The notes beneath the pieces are model-generated. The model searched no databases, was not told where the DNA came from, and saw only the letters and a program-made list of their open reading frames with translations. Position numbers and translations under genes: made by a program. A stretch of 15,499 nucleotides of DNA from an uncultured Eggerthellaceae bacterium (lineage in GTDB: Bacteria > Actinomycetota > Coriobacteriia > Coriobacteriales > Eggerthellaceae). The DNA is taken from the NCBI GenBank assembly GCA_946626265.1, contig CAMOUE010000030.1, positions 1-15,499 of the forward strand. Reading direction: 5' to 3'. Position 1 is the first letter of the stretch. Every line of letters begins with the position of its first letter. Shown piece after piece: positions 1 to 7,443 of the stretch.

Positions 1-1933
1 CCTCGATCGGGTCGAGCGTGATGGTCCAGTAACCATGGTCGGCCGTGACGATGATGGTCGTCTCGTCGTACACGCCGAGCGCCTTGAGGTCCTCGATGTA
101 TTCGCCGACGATGCGCAGGGCGCCTATGGACTGGGGAATGACGCTCGAGCCGTCTGTGCCGAGATCGTTCACTTCCTCGTCGTAGTTGAAGGGGTAATGC
201 GACCCGAGCAGGTGGATGAAGCGGAATGCGCCGTCGTAGCCGTCGTCCTCGATCGTGAGGCCGTATTTTTGCAAGCGGCTGAAATAGCGGATGTCGTCCA
301 TCACGTAAATGGTTTCTTCGGGCGCGGCGAGCGGGTCGTATTTCACGATCATCGAGTTGATGCTGTCGGTGTAGTACCAGAACGCCCATTTGAGCGACCA
401 GGGAGCGTCGCGGTAGAGGCCCATCTGGTAGAGCGCGTAGAGCGCTCCGCCGAAGTCGACGGTGCTCGACGAGAGCTTGTGCATGTTCACGGTCAGGTTC
501 GTGATGCGGTCCTGCTCGCTTTGGGGCAGGCTGCTGATGGTCAGCGAGTCGGTGTAGAGGCCTATCGAGTAGTTCTGGTCGTGCAGTTGCTGCAGGAACG
601 TGCTGCGCGGGTACCGCTGGGCCTTGTAGACCGAGAACGGCTCGTCGGGCGTCGGCATCTCCCCCGTCATCATGAAGGGGATGGCGAAGCGGGTCGGGAT
701 CATGGCCGATGTCGCGTTCTTGTAGTAGGTGAAGCCCGTGAAGTAGTCGAGCACATGCTGGGTCTTCTCGGGGTAGTTGCGCATCGCGGAGTTCAGGTAG
801 GCGTTGTCGTACGTGTCGAGCACGAACACGACGACGTTCGACTTCGGGCTCACCGTGTACATCTGGTCTTCGGTCATGACGACTTCCGCGCGATGCGCCA
901 GGTCGGTGTTGAGCGCGTCCCCGTCGCCCCCGACGATCTCGGTTTGCTCGGTCGGCGAGATGAAGAGGCTTGCAGCTCCGGCGAGCTGGACGACGAACAG
1001 GCAGACGGCAGCCGTGCACATGATGCCTTTCGCGCGCTTCGATTTCAACAGGGCGTATGCGATCGCGAGGATCAATACGAGCGCCCAGGCGAAGGCGGAG
1101 ACGATCTGCATTGACAGGTAGTCCGCCCATACGATGGTGTCGCCGTTCGCGAGGGGCAGGCCGATGTTCATGACGAGTGCCTGAAGATAGGCGGCGAGGC
1201 CGATTGCGAACGTGATTGCAAGCATGATCGAGAAGCCGCGTCCCCTGAACGCCGACAGGATGAGCGACCAGCCGGCGACGATTCCCGCGCCGGGCAGGAG
1301 AAGCACCCACCAGATATCGAATATGGTGAACACGAGGGAATCGGCGCTTCCGCCCACGACCTCGAGCGGCGAGAACACGAATACGGTGAAGACGGCGAAC
1401 AGCGTCACGACGAGGGAATAGGCAAGCCGTTGCCTCCATGTGGGGTTGTGCGGAACGATCCCGTCGAACAGCTTCTTCTTGGGGGTCGGCGCGGGGGCCT
1501 TGCCCGGCATGTCCGACGATGGGGCGTCATGCGCGCCTGCGGTTTGAGCGGCTGCGGCTGGTGCTGTTTCGTCGTGCGCGTTTGCGGTTGGTGCTGCTGA
1601 GGTTGGCGTGGCTGCGGTTGGTGCTGCTGCGGTTTTCGCCTTCTCGGCGAGGGCGGCGGCGCCTGTCCGGCTGATATCGGGCTCGAACTCCCGTTTCGCT
1701 TCTTCGTCGACGTCGATGAGCTTCAGGAAGAGCTTGCGCCCGCGCCTGAAGGCGACGCCGGCGACGGCCGACAGCGCGACGGCGACCCCGGCGACCGCCT
1801 GGATGGTATAGGTCATGACCGACGGGTCGATGTAGGCCCATGCTTGTTGGGTGAGGGCGAACGATGCGATGAAGGACACGGCCAGAAGCGCCGTCACGTC
1901 GTAGATTGCTATAGCGATACGTTTGATTTGCAT
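1..1933 (-). CDS. Membrane-anchored sulfatase / LTA-synthase-like protein (C-terminus cut by window edge)
   Basis: An open frame of about 644 codons runs from ATG at 1933 to the left edge without a stop, so the C-terminus lies outside. Residues 6-33 and 42-62 are hydrophobic helices. Residues about 90-152 form an Ala/Pro/Thr-rich linker, and about 170-325 hold several more membrane segments. The catalytic domain follows: VVVFVLDTYD (368-377, first metal-site Asp), a TSAMIPTRF segment (408-416) at the usual nucleophile position, FIHLLGSHYPF, and TADHGYW with the conserved DHG (632-634). This is the alkaline phosphatase superfamily, Pfam sulfatase type, which includes lipoteichoic acid synthases and phosphoglycerol or phosphoethanolamine transferases. 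A role in modifying surface polymers outside the membrane is inferred. The start is uncertain: an in-frame ATG at 1966 adds 11 residues, an in-frame TGA lies just above it, and neither start has a good Shine-Dalgarno sequence. The gene is divergent from the methyltransferase operon. Confidence 0.85.
   Translation of the reverse strand, partial: MQIKRIAIAIYDVTALLAVSFIASFALTQQAWAYIDPSVMTYTIQAVAGVAVALSAVAGVAFRRGRKLFLKLIDVDEEAKREFEPDISRTGAAALAEKAKTAAAPTAATPTSAAPTANAHDETAPAAAAQTAGAHDAPSSDMPGKAPAPTPKKKLFDGIVPHNPTWRQRLAYSLVVTLFAVFTVFVFSPLEVVGGSADSLVFTIFDIWWVLLLPGAGIVAGWSLILSAFRGRGFSIMLAITFAIGLAAYLQALVMNIGLPLANGDTIVWADYLSMQIVSAFAWALVLILAIAYALLKSKRAKGIMCTAAVCLFVVQLAGAASLFISPTEQTEIVGGDGDALNTDLAHRAEVVMTEDQMYTVSPKSNVVVFVLDTYDNAYLNSAMRNYPEKTQHVLDYFTGFTYYKNATSAMIPTRFAIPFMMTGEMPTPDEPFSVYKAQRYPRSTFLQQLHDQNYSIGLYTDSLTISSLPQSEQDRITNLTVNMHKLSSSTVDFGGALYALYQMGLYRDAPWSLKWAFWYYTDSINSMIVKYDPLAAPEETIYVMDDIRYFSRLQKYGLTIEDDGYDGAFRFIHLLGSHYPFNYDEEVNDLGTDGSSVIPQSIGALRIVGEYIEDLKALGVYDETTIIVTADHGYWTITLDPIE
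1553..1629. repeat. 30-base-period repeat inside the Ala/Pro/Thr linker
   Basis: The 17-base string TGCGGTTGGTGCTGCTG occurs exactly at 1583-1599 and 1613-1629. A diverged copy (TGCGGCTGGTGCTGTTT) lies at 1553-1569. All three are spaced by exactly 30 bases, so the reading frame is kept and the protein gains imperfect ten-residue Ala/Pro/Thr units. The repeat lies in the linker between the first two hydrophobic helices and the remaining membrane segments, where a length change would be tolerated. Confidence 0.7.
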
Positions 1934-2100
1934 TCGTTCATAGTAGCGTTTCGCGGAGAGTTGCATGAGTCGAACATAAAATCAAGACGTTCCTTCGACA
2001 GTTGGGACAAACGTCGCGGATGCCTTGCAAGGGCGTAAATGATAAAGCCGAGATAGATGGGGCGGGCCGGATGCCTTTAAGTCTCCATTTTACCTTCGTC

Positions 2101-2120
2101 GCAAAATTGTTCTCTTTTGC
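2101..2120. promoter_or_regulatory. Inverted repeat, possible operator upstream of methyltransferase operon
   Basis: GCAAAA (2101-2106) and TTTTGC (2115-2120) form a perfect six-base inverted repeat with an eight-base spacer. If the weak -10 box at 2136-2141 is real, the repeat covers the -35 region, where a repressor would block transcription. The layout is that of a dimer-binding site. It does not match the NikR operator pattern (GTATGA-N16-TCATAC). The regulator is unknown. Confidence 0.35.
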
Positions 2121-2165
2121 AAGAAGGTCATGCGATACACTGTCGATGTTACGAATAGTTTATCA

Positions 2166-2180
2166 GTAATATTACGGGAG
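2166..2180 (+). promoter_or_regulatory. GTAATATTAC palindrome abutting the methyltransferase ribosome-binding site
   Basis: A perfect ten-base palindrome (2166-2175) ends directly at the Shine-Dalgarno sequence GGGAG (2176-2180), which lies seven bases before ATG 2188. The Shine-Dalgarno sequence supports the chosen start. The palindrome could be an operator, or chance in AT-rich DNA. Confidence 0.4.
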
Positions 2181-2187
2181 TAATCGC

Positions 2188-2994
2188 ATGATGCACAAAA
2201 GCACAGCCGACGCACTAGGATCCACCATCTTGGCGTACTGGGATGAGCGTGCAAGGACTTATTCGAACGGCGTGCGCGGCGAGTTGTCAGATGGGCGTCA
2301 TTGCGCTTGGCAACGCGCGCTCGGCAGAGCGGCGTCCGGCTCCATCGTCGCCGCGAGCATGGAAAGACGCACTGCTCGTGCTCTCGATTTGGGCTGCGGC
2401 CCCGGCTTCTTTACCGTTCTGCTTGCTGAGGAAGGGTGCGAGGTCGATGCGGTTGACATGAGCTCCGAGATGCTCGACCGCGCTCGTGCGAACGCTGCAG
2501 CGGAAGTCCCCGAGGCTCGCGTTTCCTTCCACCAGTGCGATGCTTCCAACTTGCCGTTTCAAGACGAATCGTTCGACATCGTGGTCTCGAGGAACCTCAC
2601 GTGGCTCATGCGCGATCCCGAAGGAGCTTATGCCGACTGGCTGCGTGTTCTGCGGCCGGGCGGCAAACTCGTGGTGTTCGATGCCAATTGGTACCGTTAT
2701 CTTATCGACGAGCAGGTTGATTCTGCACGGCGCAGTGACCAGGAGCGCACAATGCTCGAATGCTACGATGCCGATTCGGTTGCCACGAACGCACAAGAAC
2801 TCCGCTGCGAGAAAATCGCGCTCGAGCTACCGCTGACGTCCATCATGCGTCCGCAATGGGATGTTGCTGTGCTCGAACGGCTCGGCGCGTCATGGGTGAG
2901 TGCCGACGAGGACGTTTGGATGGATATCTGGACCGAAAGCGAGCAGGCGTTCTACGCGTCGTCACCGCTATTCATGATCGAAGCTCTCAAGTAG
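2188..2994 (+). CDS. Class I SAM-dependent methyltransferase, first gene of the importer operon
   Basis: This 268-residue soluble protein has a Rossmann-type methyltransferase core. ALDLGCGPGF (65-74) is the glycine-rich SAM-binding motif I. D90 in EVDAVDMS is the acidic residue at the end of strand 2 that binds the SAM ribose. CDASNLPF (117-124) and SFDIVVSRN (128-136) follow, and LRVLRPGGKLVVFDANW (152-168) is the post-motif segment of the UbiE/Methyltransf_11 type. The acceptor cannot be read from the sequence. GGGAG seven bases upstream supports ATG 2188; the next codon is also ATG. The gene ends 21 bases before a nickel/peptide-type permease on the same strand, so it is probably co-transcribed with the importer. 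Modification of a metal-binding ligand or of an imported peptide is plausible but unproven. Confidence 0.9.
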   Translation: MMHKSTADALGSTILAYWDERARTYSNGVRGELSDGRHCAWQRALGRAASGSIVAASMERRTARALDLGCGPGFFTVLLAEEGCEVDAVDMSSEMLDRARANAAAEVPEARVSFHQCDASNLPFQDESFDIVVSRNLTWLMRDPEGAYADWLRVLRPGGKLVVFDANWYRYLIDEQVDSARRSDQERTMLECYDADSVATNAQELRCEKIALELPLTSIMRPQWDVAVLERLGASWVSADEDVWMDIWTESEQAFYASSPLFMIEALK

Positions 2995-3015
2995 TTTGTT
3001 TGTGGGAGCTGGTTG

Positions 3016-3981
3016 ATGAAACACTACATCGTTCGACGTCTGGTTCAGCTGATCCCGATTCTCATCGGCATCACTTTGCTGTCGTTCGGCATGATGTACC
3101 TCGCGGGCGGTGATGCAGTTACAGCTGTGCTGGAGAATCAAGGTGTGGCCGTCACACAGGAGCTCATTGACGCAAAGCGGCATGAACTTGGGCTTGACCA
3201 GCCGTTTCTTGTGCAGTATTTCAACTGGCTCGGTGGTCTGATTACAGGCGATATGGGTACGAGCTATGTTTCAGGCAAGGATGTGTTCACCACGTTCACG
3301 TCGAAACTGCCGGCGACCATCCTGTTGACCTTCACGTCGGTTCTCGCGACAATCGTAATAGCGGTGCCGCTCGGTATTCTTGCAGCTGTCAAGCAGAACC
3401 GTTTCACCGATTACTTCATCCGCGTTCTGAGCTTTGTCGGCAACTCTCTGCCGAATTTTTTCGTCGCATTGTTGCTCATATTTGTGTTTGCCATCAATTT
3501 GGGGTGGCTGCCGGTCATTTCGGCGAACATCGGCAAAACGGGCATCGAGGCGATTTCAGGTCCGGGCATCATCCTGCCGACGGCCACGCTTGCCATCGCG
3601 ATGGCATCTAAGTACACGCGCCAGATCCGCGCAACCGTTCTCGATGAGCTGGACAAGCCCTATGTGGCGGGTGCCCGTGCGCGCGGTGTGCCCGAGCAGC
3701 GCATCCTCACGAAGAGCGTGCTCAAGAGCGTCATGATCATGCTCGTTACGCTCCTCGCGCTTTCCATCGGCGACCTTCTGGGCGGCACTGCCATTGTCGA
3801 GACCATCTTCCAATGGGACGGCGTCGGCAAACTCGCAGTCGATTCGATAACGATGCGCGACTACCCGATGATCCAGGCTTACGTGGTGTGGATGGCCATC
3901 ATCTATGTGGCGGTCAACCTCATCGCGGATCTGCTGTACCACTACCTCGATCCCCGCGTGCGATTGGGGGGTGAGGAATGA
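3016..3981 (+). CDS. ABC importer permease, NikB/DppB-like
   Basis: This 321-residue inner-membrane permease belongs to the nickel/dipeptide/oligopeptide family (BPD_transp_1). RRLVQLIPILIGITLLSF near the N-terminus is the typical first membrane helix of DppB/NikB proteins. LDQPFLVQYFNWL (60-72) with GDMGTSY, and helices around 103-125, 135-165, 185-198, 238-262 and 285-307 follow. The EAA loop that docks on the ATPase is at about 215-230 (PYVAGARARGVPEQRI). The C-terminal LYHYLDPRVRL is a family ending. I chose ATG 3016 because GGGAG at 3004-3008 lies seven bases upstream; a TTG at 3013 is possible but too close. Its stop overlaps the next start by four bases (ATGA), implying translational coupling and equal amounts of the two permeases. 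Confidence 0.93.
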   Translation: MKHYIVRRLVQLIPILIGITLLSFGMMYLAGGDAVTAVLENQGVAVTQELIDAKRHELGLDQPFLVQYFNWLGGLITGDMGTSYVSGKDVFTTFTSKLPATILLTFTSVLATIVIAVPLGILAAVKQNRFTDYFIRVLSFVGNSLPNFFVALLLIFVFAINLGWLPVISANIGKTGIEAISGPGIILPTATLAIAMASKYTRQIRATVLDELDKPYVAGARARGVPEQRILTKSVLKSVMIMLVTLLALSIGDLLGGTAIVETIFQWDGVGKLAVDSITMRDYPMIQAYVVWMAIIYVAVNLIADLLYHYLDPRVRLGGEE

Positions 3982-4991
3982 TGGCGACGGCGAAAATGAG
4001 CCAAAGGGCACCGTCCCGTTCGAGCAAGTCTGGCGAAGACGGTGTCACCGTACGCGAACAAAAGGTCAAGCGCGACTTCACACGTGTGAAGCTCATCGTG
4101 TTCGCTGTGCTCGCCTTGCTTGTGTTGGCCGTGGCTGTGTTTGCGCCCGTGCTTTGCCCGTACGACCCCTACATCCAGAATCTCTCGAACGCGCTGCAGC
4201 CGCCGAGTGCGGAACATCTGGCAGGTACCGATCGTTATGGCCGCGACCTGTTCTCACGTATCATCATGGGCTCACAGTCGTCAATTTTCTCCACGCTTGC
4301 ACTCGTGGCTATGATTGCAGTAATCGGTACGGCAATCGGTGTTGTGTGCGGCTGGAAGACGGGCAAACTCGATGTCGTGCTCATGCGCACGTCCGACGTG
4401 TTTCTGGCGTTCCCAGGCCTTGTGTTCGCTCTTGCAATCGCAGGCGTGCTCGGGGGCGGTATGATGAACGCTGTGCTCGCGCTCGCAGCCATCAGCTGGC
4501 CGAAATATGCCCGTATCGCTCGTGGTCTCACGCTTGCACAGAAAAACGAGCCGTATCTTGCTGCAGCGCGCCTTGCAGGCTGCTCGACAGCACAGCTTAT
4601 ATTCCGACACATTTTGCCCAACATAGCTGGCCCTCTGCTCGTAACGGCCATGCTCGACATCGGCACCATGATGATGGAGCTCGCAGGCTTGTCGTTCCTG
4701 GGTCTCGGCGCACAGCCTCCAGTTGCCGAGTGGGGCTCGATGATGAGCGACAACCGCAGCTTGTTGCAAACGGCCCCATGGACGATCGTCTCACCGGGCA
4801 TCGCAATCTTCATCGCAGTCATGGTGTTCAATCTTTTGGGCGACACGATTCGCGATTTCATGGATCCACAGCATCGGAAGACCGCTCCAGGCGGTCAAGG
4901 GTGGTTGCGAAAGCGAAAGGAAACACCCGACGGCGAAGTGCAGGAACTGTCGGGATTTCATGAGCAAGGCAAAGAAAGGGAGGAAGAATGA
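3978..4991 (+). CDS. ABC importer permease, NikC/DppC-like
   Basis: This 337-residue partner permease has a hydrophilic N-terminal stretch (1-37), then a first helix (38-57). HLAGTDRYGRDLFSR (80-94) is the signature of DppC/NikC-type permeases. Further helices lie at about 103-125, 142-172, 215-245 and 270-288. The EAA loop is EPYLAAARLAGCSTAQLIFR (191-210). MELAGLSFLGLGAQPP and LGDTIRDFMDP close the conserved part. A charged tail of about 40 residues follows and is longer than usual for the family. GGTGAGG just upstream serves as ribosome-binding site. It overlaps the previous stop and the next start by four bases each, so the transport genes are tightly coupled. The solute cannot be decided from the permease; nickel, another chelated metal and short peptides all fit. 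Confidence 0.93.
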   Translation: MMATAKMSQRAPSRSSKSGEDGVTVREQKVKRDFTRVKLIVFAVLALLVLAVAVFAPVLCPYDPYIQNLSNALQPPSAEHLAGTDRYGRDLFSRIIMGSQSSIFSTLALVAMIAVIGTAIGVVCGWKTGKLDVVLMRTSDVFLAFPGLVFALAIAGVLGGGMMNAVLALAAISWPKYARIARGLTLAQKNEPYLAAARLAGCSTAQLIFRHILPNIAGPLLVTAMLDIGTMMMELAGLSFLGLGAQPPVAEWGSMMSDNRSLLQTAPWTIVSPGIAIFIAVMVFNLLGDTIRDFMDPQHRKTAPGGQGWLRKRKETPDGEVQELSGFHEQGKEREEE

Positions 4992-6580
4992 AGGACATCA
5001 AGTGGAAGCGTAATGGCTTTGCCCTGTTGGTGGTCGCACTTGCCATGGCACTCGCCGTTGCGCTTGCGGGCTGCGGTGGATCGCAGTCATCCTCGAGCGC
5101 ATCAGGAAGCGCTGCTTCGGCTGCTGCAGGTGAGAAGACGTTTGTCTACGGCACGACGGGCTACGGTGTGCAGATGGAAGACAATGGCTTGAACCCGCAT
5201 GAAGGCTATTTCGGCTGGTCGTGTCTGCGCTACGGTGTGGGCGAGACGTTGTTCAAGTTCAGCGATGCCATGGAGCCCGAGCCGTGGCTGGCAACGGATT
5301 ACGAGTTCGTCGACGACACGCACGTGAAGATTACGCTGCGCGATGACGTGACGTTCTCCAACGGTCGTGCAGTGGACGGCGAGGCTGTGAAGGAATGCCT
5401 CGATGATCTGATTGCCACGCACGATCGTGCACCCGGCGACATGAAGATCAGCAACATCACGGCCGAGGGCAACACTGTGACCATCGAGACGAGCGAACCG
5501 TGCCCAGCGCTCATCAACTACTTGTGTGACCCGTACGGCTGCATCGTCGACATGCAGGCAGGTATCACTGGCCAAAGCATTGTCGTGGGAACGGGCCCCT
5601 ACGTGGCCACTGACCTCAACGACAACGAGATCACGTTGACGAAGAGCGAGAACTACTGGAACGGCACTCCGAACGTCGATAAGGTCATCGTGCGTGCGTT
5701 CTCCGATGCCGATTCGCTCCAGAGCGCATTGCAGTCTGGCGAGGTAAACGCCACATACGGTCTCGCATATGCGAGCTATGCATTGTTCCAGAACGACAAG
5801 TACAACATCTCCGACAACTTCACGAGCCGTGTGTTCTTCGGTGAGTTCAACTACGATTCGGCCATCGTGCAGGATGACGCTGTCCGTAAAGCTCTTTCCA
5901 TGGGCATCGACAAGGAAGGCTTCGTGAAGACGCTTCTAAATGGTCGCGGCCAGCCTGCGAAGGGTCCGTTCCCTGCATCGATGAAATTCGGCGATGACAC
6001 CGTGACCACGGAGGCATATGATCCTGCTGGTGCTAAGGAGTTGCTCGAGAAAGCCGGTTGGGTCGACTCCGACGGCGACGGCATTCGCGAGAAAGACGGA
6101 CAGAAGCTGACGATTCGCTGGCTCACCTATCCAGGTCGCTTGGAGCTTCCGCTGCTTGCTGAGTCTGCGCAAGCGTCGCTGAAGGACATCGGTTTCGACG
6201 TCCAGGTGAACAGCACGAGCAACCACGCCGACCTCCGCAAGGACAAGAGTGGCTGGGATGTGTACGTGAGCGCATTGGTTACGTCTCCGACTGGCGATCC
6301 GGATTACTTCTTCAAGGCTTCATGCCTGAGCGATTCTTCCAAGAACTATGGGGGATATGCTTCCGAGAAGGTTGACGAGCTGTACGCGAAGTTGCACACC
6401 ACGTTCGACGTCGATGAGCGTGGCAAGCTCGCCACCCAGATGAGCCAAGCCCTCCTCGATGACCACGGCTACTTCTTTGCATCGTTCCTGGAAATGGGCA
6501 TCGTAAGCCAGGCAAACGTCAAGGGAATGGTCGCCCATCCGTGCGACTACTACGAGATTACCGTCGATTTGGACGTGTAA
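4988..6580 (+). CDS. Lipoprotein substrate-binding protein, NikA/DppA-like (SBP_bac_5)
   Basis: This 530-residue secreted lipoprotein starts with a basic N-terminus, a hydrophobic core and the lipobox LAGC. C29 would be lipidated, followed by a Ser/Ala-rich tether (about 32-48). The mature part is a family 5 solute-binding protein: NPHEGYFGWSCLRYGVGETLF, EPEPWLATDYEFVDDTHVKI, LRDDVTFSNGRAV, VVGTGPYVATDL, GWVDSDGDGIREKDGQKLTI and DVYVSALVTSPTGDPDYFF in family order. The GVGETLFKF...EPWLA run resembles nickel-binding NikA proteins more than classical DppA, but I cannot confirm metal-binding residues by eye. GGGAGG precedes the ATG, which overlaps the previous stop by four bases. It captures the solute outside the membrane and delivers it to the two permeases. 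A hairpin follows the gene. Confidence 0.92.
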   Translation: MKDIKWKRNGFALLVVALAMALAVALAGCGGSQSSSSASGSAASAAAGEKTFVYGTTGYGVQMEDNGLNPHEGYFGWSCLRYGVGETLFKFSDAMEPEPWLATDYEFVDDTHVKITLRDDVTFSNGRAVDGEAVKECLDDLIATHDRAPGDMKISNITAEGNTVTIETSEPCPALINYLCDPYGCIVDMQAGITGQSIVVGTGPYVATDLNDNEITLTKSENYWNGTPNVDKVIVRAFSDADSLQSALQSGEVNATYGLAYASYALFQNDKYNISDNFTSRVFFGEFNYDSAIVQDDAVRKALSMGIDKEGFVKTLLNGRGQPAKGPFPASMKFGDDTVTTEAYDPAGAKELLEKAGWVDSDGDGIREKDGQKLTIRWLTYPGRLELPLLAESAQASLKDIGFDVQVNSTSNHADLRKDKSGWDVYVSALVTSPTGDPDYFFKASCLSDSSKNYGGYASEKVDELYAKLHTTFDVDERGKLATQMSQALLDDHGYFFASFLEMGIVSQANVKGMVAHPCDYYEITVDLDV

Positions 6581-6584
6581 ACGG

Positions 6585-6615
6585 AATGGGGCACCTTCCA
6601 GGAGGGTGTCCCATT
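6585..6615 (+). promoter_or_regulatory. Intercistronic hairpin between binding protein and ATPase genes
   Basis: AATGGGGCACC (6585-6595) pairs with GGTGTCCCATT (6605-6615) around a nine-base loop: eleven pairs with one G-U. No U-run follows, so it is not a classic intrinsic terminator. A second short hairpin, TGGAAC (6615-6620) with GTTCCA (6627-6632), follows at once. It lies just before the ATPase ribosome-binding site (AAGGTAGGA, 6636-6644). Hairpins here commonly protect the 3' end of binding-protein mRNA or reduce read-through, giving more binding protein than ATPase; that role is inferred. Confidence 0.55.
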
Positions 6616-6648
6616 GGAACTTTCCGGTTCCATTCAAGGTAGGAAATA

Positions 6649-7440
6649 ATGATCGAACCGCTGCTCGAATACTCACATGTCGATATCTCTTACAACGGTG
6701 TTGCCGTTGTGCATGACGTGTCGTTTTCCGTCATGCCCGGTGAGATCGTGTGCATTGTGGGTGAATCGGGCAGCGGGAAGTCGACACTGATCAAAGCCGC
6801 TATGGGGCAGCTTGGAGCGAATGGCTGCGTGACACGTGGCGATATTTGGTACGGGGGATCGTCCATTCCCGATATGCCAGCGCGAAACCTTCGTCTTCTC
6901 TGCGGTTCCGATTTTGCGTTCGTATTCCAGGACTGCCTTGCGGCTCTCGCTCCCATCAGGCGCATTGGCGATCAGATCTATGAAAGCATGTTGGCGCATC
7001 GTTCGATTAACCGCCCCGAATGCGACAAACTTGCGATGGACATGTTCTCGTCCCTGGGGCTTGATGATCCCGAGCGTGTGCTTGCGAGCTATCCGTTCAA
7101 CCTGTCGGGCGGCATGGGCCAACGCGTCGGCATCGCCATCGCGCTGCTCTCGGAGCCGAGGATCTTGTTTGCCGACGAACCGACGAGTGCTCTCGACGTC
7201 ATCGTCCAAGCGCAAGTCATAGAGTTGCTGGGAGAAATCAACGAAAAACTTGGGACAACCATTCTATTGGTCACCCACAACATGGGGGTCGTTCGTGCCA
7301 TAGCCGACCACGTGCTCGTGCTCAAAGACGGAGAGATGGTCGAGTTTGGGAGTGTTGATCGGGTTTTGGATAATCCAACAGAGGCTTACACACGCGATTT
7401 GCTTGCCGCTGCTCCCAAGCTTGAGAGGCTGGAGGGATAG
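6649..7440 (+). CDS. ABC importer ATPase, NikD/DppD-like
   Basis: This 263-residue cytoplasmic ATPase has all ABC motifs: Walker A GESGSGKST (38-46), Q-loop Q94 in FVFQDCLAAL, signature LSGGMGQR (152-159), Walker B ILFADEPTS (172-180), D-loop ALD and the switch histidine in LVTHNMG (H210). TEAYTRDLLAAAP near the C-terminus matches the start of the oligopeptide-ATPase C-terminal extension, but the protein is shorter than full-length DppD (about 325), a length more like NikD. ATG 6649 follows AAGGTAGGA at a good distance. It is 68 bases after the binding-protein stop and 3 bases before the second ATPase. It should pair with that ATPase to power the importer. Confidence 0.93.
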   Translation: MIEPLLEYSHVDISYNGVAVVHDVSFSVMPGEIVCIVGESGSGKSTLIKAAMGQLGANGCVTRGDIWYGGSSIPDMPARNLRLLCGSDFAFVFQDCLAALAPIRRIGDQIYESMLAHRSINRPECDKLAMDMFSSLGLDDPERVLASYPFNLSGGMGQRVGIAIALLSEPRILFADEPTSALDVIVQAQVIELLGEINEKLGTTILLVTHNMGVVRAIADHVLVLKDGEMVEFGSVDRVLDNPTEAYTRDLLAAAPKLERLEG

Positions 7441-7443
7441 GTC

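Larger units (their letters stand above)
1934..2187. other. Divergent intergenic region between sulfatase-like gene and methyltransferase operon
   Basis: This region of about 250 bases carries the control signals for two divergent units. It is richer in A and T than its flanks, especially from 2095 to 2175. A weak candidate -10 box for the methyltransferase is TACACT at 2136-2141 (four of six consensus bases), with no good -35 box. Two inverted repeats are listed separately. A ten-base direct repeat (CGGATGCCTT) occurs at 2017-2026 and 2068-2077. I see no RNA gene, riboswitch or intrinsic terminator here. Confidence 0.5.

Noticed and set aside
35..1114. Plus-strand open frame of 359 codons near the left edge
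   Set aside because: It is antisense to the sulfatase-like gene. Its translation is Val/Arg/Asp-rich with no domain, while the minus strand gives clear membrane helices and catalytic motifs.
3905..4963. Plus-strand open frame of 352 codons overlapping the second permease
   Set aside because: It is an out-of-frame shadow of the permease gene, rich in Arg/Cys/His without membrane helices.
6585..6615. Rho-independent terminator after the binding-protein gene
   Set aside because: The stem is good, but no run of T follows and the ATPase genes needed for the importer lie directly downstream.
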